Counted from the first letter of the stretch, positions 47,733 to 59,833 are shown. The stretch: DNA of 64,000 bases from Malus domestica (GCF_042453785.1 NC_091675.1:34700501-34764500); one strand, 5' to 3'. Made by a program: numbers and translations. The notes: generated by a model not told the origin, from the letters alone.

Positions 47733-47835
47733 AAGGTTATTTTATTATTTTGATCCTTATTTAACATAATTTTTCATTCAAAGATCAAAATGATTGATTG
47801 TGGACAATCTCAATAACCATTTTAGCTAAAAAGTC
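47528..47835. mobile_element. Mutator-type MITE, 308 bp, perfect 9-bp TSD
   Basis: The ends GGCTTTTTAACCAAAATAAT (left) and, read inward from the right, GACTTTTTAGCTAAAATGGT are inverted partners. Pairing continues through TTGAGATTG and CAATCAATCATT. GAATTTTAA flanks both sides exactly (47519-47527 and 47836-47844). It sits about 490 bp upstream of the ACX2 start codon. Confidence 0.82.
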
Positions 47836-47844
47836 GAATTTTAA

Positions 47845-48139
47845 AGTATCTCTAGGAGGAATTTGAAGCATAGGATATAGGCCTCGGATTTTGGACGTAA
47901 TGCACAATTCATGAATTAGGCACCACGCTCTAAGCGATTAATGTAGCGAGATTTTTTTTCCCTCTAAAAACAAATATCACGGATGCAAAGTTATTTACAA
48001 TTTATTGGAACGATTTATGACATATATGGCGTTATGATGGTTGGGTTAGACATTATTACCAGTTCAACTAGCAAATTAGTTTAGCGTGTCAGCAAGTGCG
48101 TAAATTTTGTTGGAAAAAAACAAATAAGTACGTAAATTT

Positions 48140-48170
<31 letters not shown>

Positions 48171-48328
48171 TATTTATATATTTGAAATGCGGGCCAATAC
48201 CAACCGCCAACTTCCCGTACAAGTAACCTTTCTCCACGTCATCACCTATTGCCGTATTAGTAAACGAACCAGCCAACCTCCTCCTCCTAATTTCTCCGTC
48301 TCCGAAATCAATAAAAAAAAAGAAAAAG
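47845..48328 (+). promoter_or_regulatory. Promoter and 5'UTR region of ACX2
   Basis: An A/T-rich stretch with TATATATATTTATATATTT at about 48160-48182 could supply the TATA function. Below it a C-rich leader (CCTCCTCCTCCTAATTTCTCC) leads to the ATG at 48329. The word CCACGTCATC (48234) is bZIP-site-like. No precise start site can be given. Confidence 0.45.
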
Positions 48329-51300
48329 ATGCAGAGTCCACAACCAGATCCAACGGCGGAGGACGAATCCCAGGCCGTCAGCCGCCGCATCCAACGGCTG
48401 TCTTTACACCTGACACCTAATCACCGAAATCTCCAAAACGACACCGCTCAGCAGCTTAGGCTGGTGGAGTGCGCCAAGGCGGCGAAGCTGACGGTGGACA
48501 CGAGCAGCCTCTCAAACTACATGAGAGGAAAACACCGGGAAATCCAGGACAGAGTGTTGGATTACTTCAACAAGCGGCCGGAGCTTCAGACGCCGGTGGA
48601 GATTTTGAAGGACGACCATCGGGAGCTTTGTATGAAGCAGCTCGTTGGGTTGGTGAGAGAGGCCGGGATCAGGCCTTTCAGGTACGTCGTTGATGAACCG
48701 GCTAAGTACTTCGCTATTTTGGAGGCCGTTGGCAGCGTCGACATGTCTCTCGGGATTAAGATGGGGGTGCAGTACAGGTGATTGATTACCACTACTACAG
48801 TACTACTCTCATCTTTTTTCATTGATTTTTGTGGCATTTTTGGCTGCTGATCGCTTTGTGTATTAAGTTTGGGTGGGAATTTTGGGGAATTGAGGGTGTT
48901 TTTGACGCTGGTTTTGTGTTGTTTGATTGTTTGATTTCACGAAATCATTTAACCCTTGAATCGAATGGCTTTGGTTCTTTGTAGATTATATCATTATATA
49001 TGGTGTATATGTGTTGTAAATTGTAATTGCTTATGATTTGATGGGTACTGCACTAATTAATATGTTACTGCTCCGTAAGACGGGCCTTAAATATGTGCAT
49101 ACAGACGCATTCACACTGCGGTAGAAAGATATGAGCATTAGAGATGTAAATAGATACAGAATTGTTGCTGTGTAGATGTTCATGTTTCGGTGTACTCTTA
49201 CAATTGTATACGCACCACTGACGAATGCAGTTACATCATGAAAATTTTAGTATAAAGGGCACCGAATTTGTATGATCGGTAACCCCATTCGTTGCCCCTT
49301 GTTAGGTGTTGTGTTTAGTTAATGGCTTGTCACCAAATGTGAAATCCCTTTAAATTGATGGTTCCAACAAAAGGAGGAAGAGTTTGACAAGGATTTCGAC
49401 CAATAAATTGGAGTTGGATGAGTTAGTTTGTTATTTTGAAGTGCTATGCCATGTCTATGAACAAAACTGTTGGACTAAAACGAGAGTGTTGGACCACACT
49501 AAAAATTCTTATAATTTGGGGCCGTGATTACCCAACAAAAAATTTCATGCTGGGGAGAGGAAGTCTGGTGCTCAAATTTTCCTATTGCTCTGTCTTTCCC
49601 TATTTATTACATATAGTTCACATGTTGGATGCCCTTTCTGAGGGAGGGTGCTTAAAATATAAGTTAATAGAACGGGCTTAAGGTGGACTGGGTCAAGATT
49701 GGGAATATAACAGAAAAATAAAATTTAAAGAACAATTTGAAACCATACAGAAAGATCGTGAACAAGGGGCAATTGTGCAATTATAACGTTCTGAGATGGG
49801 GAAGGTTACAGAAAAATTGGGAGGTAGAAATTCTATTATAATTTTGGCTTTGAATACGAGAACTGCAATGGATTTTGAAAGGCAGAAAGTTCCATTAAAG
49901 TGGAAGGCCTGCAGAGTTCGTCATTGTTCAAAGATCACATGCTTTATTGCTGATATTTGGTGCTTGGATTCAAATGATGTGATTACATGGCTCTTAAATT
50001 GACAAGGACTTGTTATGGGGCCTCTTTTCTCCAGTGCTTGTATGCCTGAAACGCAGCATGATGCCTAATTGCACTAGCTTTACATCATGTATCTTGTCGT
50101 GACTGATTTTTTTATTAATTTTGCAGCCTTTGGGGAGGTTCTGTACTTAACTTAGGAACTAAAAAGCACAAGGATATGTATTTTGATGGTATCGATAATC
50201 TGGAGTATCCAGGTTGTTTTGCTATGACTGAACTGCATCATGGTGAGCTATTCTGCTACTCCCATTCTTTTACTTGTTTCCTTCCTTTTGCCTAAGCTGA
50301 TATTACAGCGATGCTTAATGCTGGGACATTATAAGTTTATCCATACATTCATTGTGTGATTTTGTGGAATGGTTGGTGTGCCCCACACACATATATATAG
50401 ACATTTAAAAGCATCTACTTTTTACAGTTTTTATTTTCGTGAAACCACAGATTGTAATTCTTAATTAGTAGTATTATCATGAGAAGGTCGAATCATGTTC
50501 AATAAACCATCCAATGAGAAAACTTTTATTAGGCATGATTATGAAGATAGTTTTCCAAGATTTATCTTGATAACTTGTTAGTTACTTTGTTTGGAGTGTT
50601 AGAGTTGATATAGACAGGGTGCTAAAATATTTATAACAACCAACGCCCATCCACTTTTGAATCTTTGATTTATTGGTGATAGTTATCCATTTTAATTTGG
50701 GTGGTGCACTGGTGCTACCCGTACAACCTTTTTTTACCTCCCACACATCCCCTGTAAATTTTTGCCCCTTGATCCTCTTCAATTCATTCAATCCGATGGA
50801 CGAAAATTGAGAGGTGTGTGTGAAAGGTAAAAAGGGGTGTGCAGAGTTGTAAAAACAAGCCTTGAGGCGTGCCTAGGCAGCGCAGTGAAGAAAATGCCTC
50901 TGCCCAGTGGGAGTAGGCTTAAACTTGCCTAGGTGTGGTCAAGGCGTTAGCTGGGGCTTTTTTCATTTAAGGTTAAGGTTTCTCACCTGCAGTGAAGAAA
51001 TTATTTTATTGATTGTTGGAGATAGGCAACTATGGAGGTTTTCATGGTGGCCATGGTTTTGGGGAGAGAAACGAGGATGGGGAAGCTATCTTGGATTTTG
51101 CAATGGCATATGATCTCTTCTTAGCCAACACCTTCTTTAAGAAGAGAGAAGAACATGTGATCACCTACAAGAGTGGGTCGTCAAAAACACAAATAGATTT
51201 TCTTCTAATGAGGAAAGGGGATCGTATAACTTGTAAGGATTGCAAAGTTATACCAGGAGAGAGCGTGGCTAATCAACATCGCTTGTTGGTGATGGATGCA

Positions 51301-54300
51301 CATATCAAAAGAGTGAGAAAAAAGAACAAGACTTGGAAGTGCCCAAGGACTAGATGGTGGAATCTAAAAGAAGAAAAACAAGTCATTTTTAAAGAGAAAG
51401 TAATCACCCAGTGTGTGTGAGATAGAGAGGGGGAAGCTAGCCAAATGTGGGATTCCATGGCTAGTTGTATCCGAAAAGTAGCAAAAGAGGTATTAGGAGA
51501 GTCCAAGGGCTTTGCCACACACCAAAAGGAATCTTGGTGGTGGAATGAGGAGGTACAAACAAAGGTGAAGGCTAAGAAGGAATGTTGTAAAGCCTTATAC
51601 AAGGATAGGACCGATGAAAATGGTGAAAGGTATAGAAAAACGAAGCAATAGGCGAAGAAAGCTGTGAGAGAAGCTAAGTTAGCGGCTTATGACGATATGT
51701 ATAAGCGACTAGATACCAAAGAAGGAGAGTTGGATATTCTATAAACTAGCTAGAGCAAGGGAAAAGAAGACAAGGGACCTAAACCAAGTGAGGTGCATTA
51801 AGGATGAGGATGGAAAGGTTCTTGCTACAGAGAACGCGGTTAAAGATAGATGGAGAGGTTATTTTCATAATCTTTTCAATGAAGGACATGAAATGAGTGC
51901 CTCTTTAGGGGAGTTGAGTAACTCAGAAGAGTGTAGAAACTACTCTTTTTATCGTCGAATCCGGAAGGAAGAAGTGGTTGTAGCTTTGAAGAAGATGAAG
52001 CATAGAAAAGCAGTAGGCCCAGACGATATACCAATCGAAGTGTGGAAAGTTTTGGGAGAGACAGGTATAACATGGCTCACTGACCTTTTCAATAGGATTT
52101 TGAAAACGAAGAAGATGCCAAATGAGTGGCGAACGAGCACTTTGGTGCCTATCTACAAGAATAAGGGCGACGTACAAAATTGCATGAACTATAGGGGTAT
52201 TAAGTTAATGAGTCATACAATGAAGCTCTGGGAGAGAGTCATTGAGCATAGATTGAGGCAAGAGACACGGGTTTCGGACAACCAATTCGGGTTCATGCCA
52301 GGGCACTCAACCATGGAGGCAATCTATCTCTTACGAAGATTGATGGAAAAATATAGAGATGGGAAAAAGGATTTACACATGGTCTTTATAGATTTGGAAA
52401 AAGCGTATGATAGGGTCCCAAGAGACATTCTTTGGAGGATTTTAGAGAAGAAAGGAGTACGAGTAGCATATATCCAAGCTATAAAGGATATGTATGAAGG
52501 AGCAAATACTGCCGTAAGAACTCATGAAGGACAAACCGAAAGCTTTCCCATAACTGTAGGATTACATCAAGGCTTATCCTTAAGTCCTTACCTTTTTGCG
52601 TTGGTAATGGATGAGTTAACAGGACATATTCAAGATGATATTCCTTGGTGTATGCTTTTCGCAGACGATATAGTGTTGATAGATGAAACTCAGGAAGGGG
52701 TAAATGCAAAGCTTAACCTTTGGAGAGAAGTGTTGGAATCTAAAGGTCTTCGCCTAAGCCGATCAAAGACATAATATATGGAGTGCAAGTTCAGTGCAAA
52801 TGGAGGCCAAAACGAGTTAGGGGTGAGGATCGGAGATCAAGAAATACCAAAGAGCGATCGTTTTCGTTACCTAGGATCTATCTTGCAAAAGAACGGAGAA
52901 TTAGATGGAGATCTCAACCATAGAATACAAGCTGGATGGATGAAGTGGAAGAGTGCATCCGGCGTGTTGTGTGACCGCCGTATGCCACTGAAGCTCAAGG
53001 GAAAATTTTATAGGACGGCAATAAGGCCGGCGATGCTGTATGGCACAGAATGTTGGGCGGTGAAGCATCAACACGTACACAAAATGGGTGTAGCGGAGAT
53101 GAGGATGCTTCGTTGGATGTGTGGGCACACAAGAAAGGATAAGATTAGGAATGAGGATATCCGGGGTAAAGTAGGAGTAGCCGAAATTGAAGGAAAGATG
53201 AGAGAAAATCGGTTACGGTGGTTTGGACATGTGCAAAGAAGGCCTACTGACGCTCCGATTAGAAGATGCGACTATGGGACAGAGGTTCAGGGCCGAAGGG
53301 GTAGAGGAAGACCTAGGAAAACTTTGGAAGAGACTCTAAGAAAAGACTTAGAGTACTTGGATCTAACGGAGGACATGACACAGGACCGAGCACAATGGCG
53401 TTCAAAGATTCATATAGCCGATCCCACTCAGTGACTTGGATTTTCCAAGTCTCCAACCGAGAAGTTTTCCTCACTCGGGAAATTAAAGGAATACTACCTC
53501 AACCTACATGCTCCACTCACAAAGCTTCAACATACAAGCTTCAACAAAAGAAAATTCAGAGAACTTAGCGAAGAAGGCTTTGGTGTATTTAACACAATAC
53601 TTTGAAATGAAGGAAAGCTATTTATTGATATCCCCGATAAGTCACAAATATGTACATATACATGAGTCAAAATAAACAAACAAGAGGGAACCTTCACAAA
53701 GGTTGCTTAGGAGAAGTCTCAGCAGTCGGTAGAGCCCCAGAAAGAGCAGGCACTGGAGGGGGATCATTTGGAGTCTCAGTACTGGACAGAACCCTAGAAG
53801 GAGGAGGCAGCAGAGGTTGATCAGTTGGAGCTTCATTACGCGGTACAGCCCCAGAAGACGAAGGCAATAAATGCCTTTGGAACAAACCCACAAATCTCTG
53901 ATGATCAAGTAAAACCTGACCATCAGATTCCTTCATCTGGTCAAGCTTCCTCTTCATGTTTGTAGCATAGTCATGTGCGAGCCGGTGCAACTGTTTATTC
54001 TCATGCTTGAGCCCTCTAATCTCCTGTTTGAGACTCATCACTTCAGCCGCCAATGATTCAACTTGGCGGGTTCGAGCAAATAGGCGTTGGGCCATGTTAG
54101 ACACAGAACCTGCACACTGAACACTGAGAGCCAGAGAATCCTTAACAGCCAATTCATCAGACCGTTTGGAAAGTAGTCTGTTATCTTTGGGAGTGAGAAG
54201 GTTCCTGGCCACTACCGCAGCGGTCATATCATTTTTCATCACGGAATCCCCAACGGTAAAAGGACCAGTAGGGGAGACGAAGGATGGGCGCCATATGTTG

Positions 54301-57300
54301 TCTGGAGAAGGCGTGGCTGCCTCTTCAACAAGGTTCAAGTCAAAACGACGGTCGGAGGGGCCAGACATTTTCAAAGGTGTTGAAGAGAGAAGAGGTCGGA
54401 CAAATCAAGATCTTAGAAGTGCAAGAATGGAGCTTCTACTGGTGGAGATTCAAGTGTGCCTTGGAACTTAATGCCAGCCTCTATAAAAATCTGCACTCGA
54501 CGGAGCTTCAGAAATCGAAGAGGCGTTTGCTTTCTCAAAAGCTGGGCTGCTCAGAGACCACGAGACGTTTGCTTTCTCAAAAGTTGGGCTGCTCAAAGAC
54601 CACGAAGGCCGATCTCAGAAATCGAAGAGGCGCTTGCTTTCTCAAAAGCTGGGCTGCTCAGAGACCACGAGGGCCGATCTCAGAAATCGAAGAGGCACCT
54701 ACTTTTCCAGCCTTGTCAGCACCTGTCAGCTTTGCGGAAATTATGGGCATTATGTCGAAGATTTCTGGTGAAGTAGAAAGCACATGAATCTTACTGTTCA
54801 ATCACCCATTTCCCACACGCAACATTAGCTCATGGGTACCACAGATAACTTTGCCAAAGTTCTCTGACAAAGTTGAGACACGTGAAGCTTGCAGCTCCCA
54901 CTACACCGCTCTGACCAAGAAGGGTAAAAGAATAGCAAAGAAACAGCACTAACAAAGTTTAGACACATAAATTTTGAAGGTCTAGCTACCATATTATTAC
55001 CCACAAGGGTAAAGGAACAGTGCCACTGCTGGATAATTGGAAAGTCTCTGTGTGTCAACCTCTGTGCTTCGTGGCAAGATAGACTAGCAAACATGCCCAA
55101 CCTTTTCTCACATTCGAGAAAACACTCCCAACAAGATTGCTTGCTCCAAAATCGAAGAGGCACCGCCCTCCGAATCTCGAGAGCCAGACTCCCAACATGA
55201 TTACTTTCTCAAAAATCGAAGAGACACCGCTCTCCGAATCTTGAGAGCCAGACCCCTAGCAGGATTGCTTTCTCAAAAATCAAAAAGGCATCGTTCTCCG
55301 AATCTCGAGAGCCAGATCTCCGACAGGATTGCTTGTTCGAAAACCGAAGAGGCACCACTTTCCCAACTTCAAGAGCCGGATCTCCTTGGATAAAGCTTGT
55401 CTGTAATCTTTACACGCAACATCAGCTTTCCAGATACCACAGACCACTTTTTCAAAGTGCTCTGACAGAGTTAAAACATGTGAAGCTGGCAGCTCCCACT
55501 ACCGTGTTATGACCAAGCAGGGTAAAGGAATAGCATTACTACTTGTTGTTAGGGAGACTCCTATATATGTTGACCTCCATCCGCAACAGACAGGCAGACC
55601 TGCAAAAATGCTCAACCCTTCCTCATATTTGAGAGGGCACTCCCAAAGAAGCCTTTCGAAATATTCAGCTTTCTTTCTCCCCGATAATACCTCTGCAAAC
55701 AAGCTATACTAGAGCAAGAATATCTCATATCATCAGGGTTAAAAGCAAGAGTATCCCATATCATGTTTTTTTCCTGTCTTTTCCTTTGGCCTTGTTCTTA
55801 CCTGCAAGACAAGGAGAAAGAGAGCAATCAGTCAACACTTGGAATCAAGCTTCCAGTCAGGAACTGACTGCCTGGAACCCCTTACTTGATTACTTACCTG
55901 GCATTGCTCTCGAGTACTCATCTTCAACATCTTATGCTTCCAGGGAAGATACCGCATCTGCCTGAGGAACATATAGGGCAAGTGAGAAGGATACAAGGAA
56001 GCATATGGAGACAAGCGTAACAGCACACGTGCCGATACATCCACTACTCTGTCAAAAGCAAAAGTATCCCATATCAGCAGGGTCGAACATACTATAGATT
56101 TGATGGACTTGTTTTGACCCTCAAATTCTTTAGTCGGCCTTATACTCTGGAGGAAACCAGAAAACCCTCCAGCCCAGTTCAAGAATAAGCCTGTGGAAAG
56201 TTACTTCTTCAAAAGCAAAAGTATCCCATATCATCTCTTCTCATTTTTCTTCTCTTTATCCTTCATGCTGCCTGCAAGATAGGGAGAATGTGAACAATCA
56301 GCCGGAACTCGAAATCAAAGTTCTGATCTGGGACTGATTGCTTGGAGCTCTGATTGCTTACCTTGTCTGTCACCTCTTTCAGCAGATCCCCTAGCTCGGC
56401 GACTTGGAGGACTCCTACTACATGGTTTGTATCGCGCTTGACCAAGCCTGAAACTACAAGTAAGCTTCAAGTGAAATTGATACATTACCTTGTGCATCTC
56501 CACCAGTTAAAGATACCACCCCTGGATGGAGGAAGAGTACTTCCAGAGAAGATGCCACATCTACCTACGAGACAGATAAGGCAAGTCAAGACGATACCAC
56601 ACTCCGGAACTTAGAAGTTTCGTGATTACGAGATCATTCTCCCACAATATTTCCTAATGTCATTTGTATTAAATCATTCACTTGTACTCACTAAAAGAGA
56701 GCTTGAACCTATGTACTTGTGTAAACCCTTCACAATTAATGAGAACTCTTCTATTTCGTGGACGTAGCCAATATGGGTGAACCACGTACATCTGGTGTTT
56801 GCTTTCCTATCTCTATCCATTTATATACTTATCCACACTAATGACCGGAGCAATCTAGCGAAGATCACAAAAAGCGACCGTTTTCGCTACCTAGGATCTA
56901 TCTTGCAAGAGAACGGAGAATTAGATGGAGATCTCAACCATAGAATACAAGCTGGATGGATGAAGTGTAAGAGTGCATCCGGCGTGTTGTGTGACCGTCG
57001 TAGGTCACTGAAGCTCAAGGGAAAATTTTATAGGACGGCAATAAGGCCAGCGATGTTGTATGGCACAGAATGTTGGGCGGTGAAGCATCAACATGTACAC
57101 AAAATGGGTGTAGCGGAGATAAGGATGCTTCGTGGGATGTGTGGGCACACGAGAAAGGATAAGATTGTGAATGAGGATATCCGAGGTAAAGTAGGAGTAG
57201 CCGAAGTTGAAGGAAAGATGAGAGAAAATCGGTTACGGTGGTTTGGACATGTGCAAAGAAGGCCTATTGACGCTCCGGTTCGAAGATGTGACTACGGAAC

Positions 57301-59723
57301 AGAGGTTCGGGGCCGAAGGGGTAGAGGAAGACCTAGGAAAACTTTGGAAGAGACCCTAAGAAAAGACTTAGAGTACTTGGATCTAACGGAGGACATGACA
57401 CAAAACCGAGCACAATGGCGTTCTAGGATTCATATAGCCGACCCCACTTAGTGGGAAAAGGCTTTGTTGTTGTTGTTGTTGGTGGATACCACTACCCTTT
57501 AACTTTTTTAAGAAGAGACTGGTTCATTGTGATTCTCTATCATCTTTTGATTCAGATTTTCTTTGTTGTTTTTCATTTTATGCTTTTTATTTCTCAGGTA
57601 CTGTTGTGTATTACTAAATCTAGAATTCAAATCTTAACTGTTTTCATTATTCCTTTTTCTGTGCCTAAGGCTCAAATGTTCAAGGTCTTCAAACAGTGGC
57701 AACTTTTGATCCAATCACAGATGAATTTATAATCGACACACCCAATGATGGGGCAATCAAATGGTGGATTGGCAATGCTGCCGTTCATGGAAAGTTTGCT
57801 ACTGTTTTTGCTAAGCTGATGTTGCCGACTCATGACACAAAAGGTTTTACTGATATGGGTGTCCATGGCTTCATTGTGCCAATAAGAGATTTCAAGACCC
57901 ACCAAACTCTTCCAGGGATTGAGATACAGGATTGTGGCCACAAGGTGGGTCTGAATGGGGTAGACAATGGAGCATTAAGATTCCGGTCAGTGAGAATCCC
58001 TCGTGATAATCTTCTTAATCGATTCGGAGATGTCTCCCGGGATGGGAAATACACAAGTAGCTTACCATCTATAAATAAAAGATTTGCTGCCACTCTAGGG
58101 GAACTTGTAGGTGGGAGGGTCGGTCTTGCATATTCTTCAGTTAGTGTCCTCAAGGTCGCCGCCACAATTGCAATCCGATACTCTCTACTGCGACAGCAGT
58201 TTGGTCCTTCCAAGCAACCTGAAGTCAGTATTCTTGATTATCAGTCCCAACAACACAAGTTAATGCCAATGCTGGCTTCAACTTATGCATTGCATTTTGC
58301 CACGTCGCATTTGGTGGAGAAATATTCAGAGATGAAAAAGTCTCATGATGAACAATTGGTGGGTGACGTCCATTCCCTTTCAGCAGGGCTCAAGGCTTAT
58401 GTGACAGCATATACAGCAAAGTCATTGAGTATCTGCAGGGAAGCTTGCGGAGGCCATGGGTATGCTTCTGTCAACCGCTTTGGTAGCTTGAGGAATGACC
58501 ATGACATTTTTCAGACGTTTGAAGGGGACAATACAGTGCTCCTACAACAGGTTCTGAACAAATCACATTCTTTACACCCTCGCTTGGAATTTTCTATTTT
58601 ATTTTATGATCTGGAATTTTTCATAGGATAGAACATTATGGGTGCCCAAACCATTTGAGCATGAAGTGTTAGAACAAGAGATGACATACATTTGCCATAA
58701 GCAATTACACACTAGTTTTCACTGGTGACACAGGTTGCTGGTGATCTGTTGAAGCAATATAAGGAGAAATTTCAAGGCGGGACACTCACAGTCACATGGA
58801 GCTACCTCAGAGAGTCCATGAACTCATATCTGTCCCAGCCAAATCCAGTGACTGCTCGATGGGAAAGTGAAGACCATTTGCGAGATCCTAAGTTCCAGTT
58901 GGATGCTTTCAGAGTGAGTTTTTACTTGGTTTTATGATCAAAATCCTGTCTTAGTGTATATAACAAAACTGAAACTCTTGTCACATAATTGTCCTCTGGC
59001 AGTACCGAACTTCTCGATTACTTCAAAGTGTTGCAGTAAGACTGCGCAAGCATTCCAAAACTCTTGGCAGTTTTGGTGCATGGAATAGATGCTTAAATCA
59101 CCTTTTGACTCTTGCAGAGTCCCACATTGAGTCTGTCATCCTTGCCAAGTTTGTTGAAGCTGTCCAGAAGTAATTCTTAGATCTCTGTTACTTTCATTCG
59201 TTTCTTTCCATTATGATTTTGAGTTTCTAAAATGGGTTATTTATTTGCCAGGTGTCCAGATCCAAGTTCTCGAGCTGCTCTGAAACTCGTCTGTGATCTT
59301 TATGCCTTGGAGCGCATTTGGAAAGACATAGGAACCTATCGTAATGTTGATTATGTCGCACCAAACAAAGCTAAGGTATTCCTATGAAGCATGAAAAGAA
59401 GAAATATTTCCTGTAATTCTACGGTTTATGCTATCACTTTGATGCAGGATTATGGAAAATGTATTTAAGCCCGAATACGATAGAAGTAACATTGAATGCA
59501 TCCTGCATGTCTTTGAGGAAATGCCGTAAAAATTCAAATTCGACTGAATTCTTTTCTGTTTGCGCAGGCAATTCACAAACTGATGGAGTACCTGAGTTTT
59601 CAGGTGAGAAATATAGCAAAGGAACTTGTAGACGCATTTGACATTCCAGATTATGTTACAAGAGCCCCGATTGCAATGCAGTCAGGTGCCTACTCACACT
59701 ACACGCACTATGTCGGATTTTGA
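48329..59723 (+). CDS. ACX2: Peroxisomal acyl-CoA oxidase, ACX2 type
   Basis: Catalyses the first, FAD-dependent, H2O2-forming step of peroxisomal beta-oxidation, on long-chain acyl-CoAs if it behaves as Arabidopsis ACX2. Exons are 48329-48777, 50127-50242, 57670-58550, 58734-58913, 59003-59169, 59252-59375 and 59568-59723. All are GT/AG and in frame, giving 690 residues against 692 in Arabidopsis. Residues 20-28 (RIQRLSLHL) form a PTS2 import signal, R-I-x5-[21 protein letters not shown] lies in the FAD/substrate region. Glu473 in [12 protein letters not shown] is the expected catalytic base, preceded by [10 protein letters not shown]. The C-terminus HYVGF is no PTS1. The start is the ATG that puts PTS2 near the N-terminus. 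Intron 2 is 7,427 bp and packed with transposons. The gene ends tail-to-tail with the DUF632 gene 1.2 kb away. Confidence 0.96.
48778..50126 (+). other. ACX2 intron 1, 1,349 bp
   Basis: Bounded by CAG/GTGATT and TTTTGCAG/CCT. It is AT-rich, with small ORFs (49436-49681, 49796-50002) that show no domain. No transposon is recognisable in it. Confidence 0.85.
51010..53434 (+). pseudogene. RTE-type LINE in ACX2 intron 2, 5'-truncated and broken
   Basis: Plus-strand pieces follow RTE order. The end of the APE endonuclease is at 51013-51420 ([42 protein letters not shown]). A linker follows, then reverse transcriptase at 51788-52774 ([65 protein letters not shown], catalytic [13 protein letters not shown]). 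The C-terminal region is at 52778-53434 ([30 protein letters not shown]). Stops at 51418-51420, at several points between 51650 and 51760, and at 52772-52774 break it. Copies in the same transcriptional sense as the host gene are unusual to tolerate because of internal signals, yet this one lies in the sense strand. Confidence 0.9.
53694..54374 (-). CDS. Retroelement-encoded coiled-coil protein of unknown function
   Basis: An intact 226-codon ORF starts [20 protein letters not shown]. Residues about 85-145 form a heptad-rich, probably coiled-coil stretch ([40 protein letters not shown]). The C-terminal part is rich in proline, serine and threonine ([13 protein letters not shown]). It has no zinc knuckle, protease, RT or integrase. 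I recall this protein as recurring with LTR-like repeats in apple and pear, but that is memory only. It may stand in for gag, or may be an antisense ORF of the element. An intact frame suggests either a young copy or selection within the family. Confidence 0.6.
   Translation of the reverse strand: MKMSGPSDRRFDLNLVEEAATPSPDNIWRPSFVSPTGPFTVGDSVMKNDMTAAVVARNLLTPKDNRLLSKRSDELAVKDSLALSVQCAGSVSNMAQRLFARTRQVESLAAEVMSLKQEIRGLKHENKQLHRLAHDYATNMKRKLDQMKESDGQVLLDHQRFVGLFQRHLLPSSSGAVPRNEAPTDQPLLPPPSRVLSSTETPNDPPPVPALSGALPTAETSPKQPL
54509..54700. repeat. Irregular tandem repeat in the intronic retroelement
   Basis: The word TTGCTTTCTCAAAAGCTGGG followed by CTGCTCAGAGACCACGA occurs three times (about 54526, 54568, 54633) at spacings of 42 and about 65 bp. 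The longer unit also contains CAGAAATCGAAGAGGC. The ORFs across it are repeat artefacts. Confidence 0.8.
55148..55390. repeat. 64-bp tandem repeat, four copies
   Basis: Units start at 55148, 55212, 55276 and 55340. They have the form AAAATCGAAGAGGCACCGC, CTCCGAATCTCGAGAGCCAG, then ATTGCTTTCTC. The fourth is the most diverged. Each unit shares the CGAAGAGGC word with the array at 54.5 kb. Confidence 0.85.
56868..57480 (+). mobile_element. 3' fragment of an RTE LINE with (TTG)n tail, second copy
   Basis: This is almost the same sequence as 52847-53434 ([20 protein letters not shown] through [10 protein letters not shown]). It ends with CCCACTTAGTGGGAAAAGGC and a run of TTG (57461-57480), the usual 3' tail of plant RTE elements. 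The 5' end is truncated. It lies 190 bp upstream of ACX2 exon 3. Confidence 0.9.
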
Positions 59724-59833
59724 TTCCCACCGATTTTGTTCCTTTTTAAGAAAAAAGAAAGCAGGAAAGGGAGTTCATGTTTTTCTTACTGTAAGTTTCG
59801 AAAATATTATTTGCTTTAAAAAAAATCGTATTT

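Larger units (their letters stand above)
53435..56840 (-). mobile_element. Non-autonomous retroelement (LARD-like) in ACX2 intron 2
   Basis: The block between two RTE copies holds one intact minus-strand ORF (53694-54374), two tandem-repeat arrays and a repeated noncoding segment: 54815-54940 resembles 55411-55535. The word AAAGTATCCCATATCA recurs at about 55748, 56063 and 56217. At 56700-56800 a stretch including GTGGACGTAGCCAATATGGG and GAACCACGTACATCTGG resembles the R-U5 part of an LTR in plus orientation. There is no pol gene. I could not find a matching LTR pair, so the limits are approximate. Confidence 0.55.

Noticed and set aside
57696..58631. A separate short acyl-CoA oxidase gene starting at the ATG at 57696
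   Set aside because: It is exon 3 of the seven-exon gene. The acceptor at 57669/57670 and phase join it to exon 2, and the ORF end past 58550 is intron.
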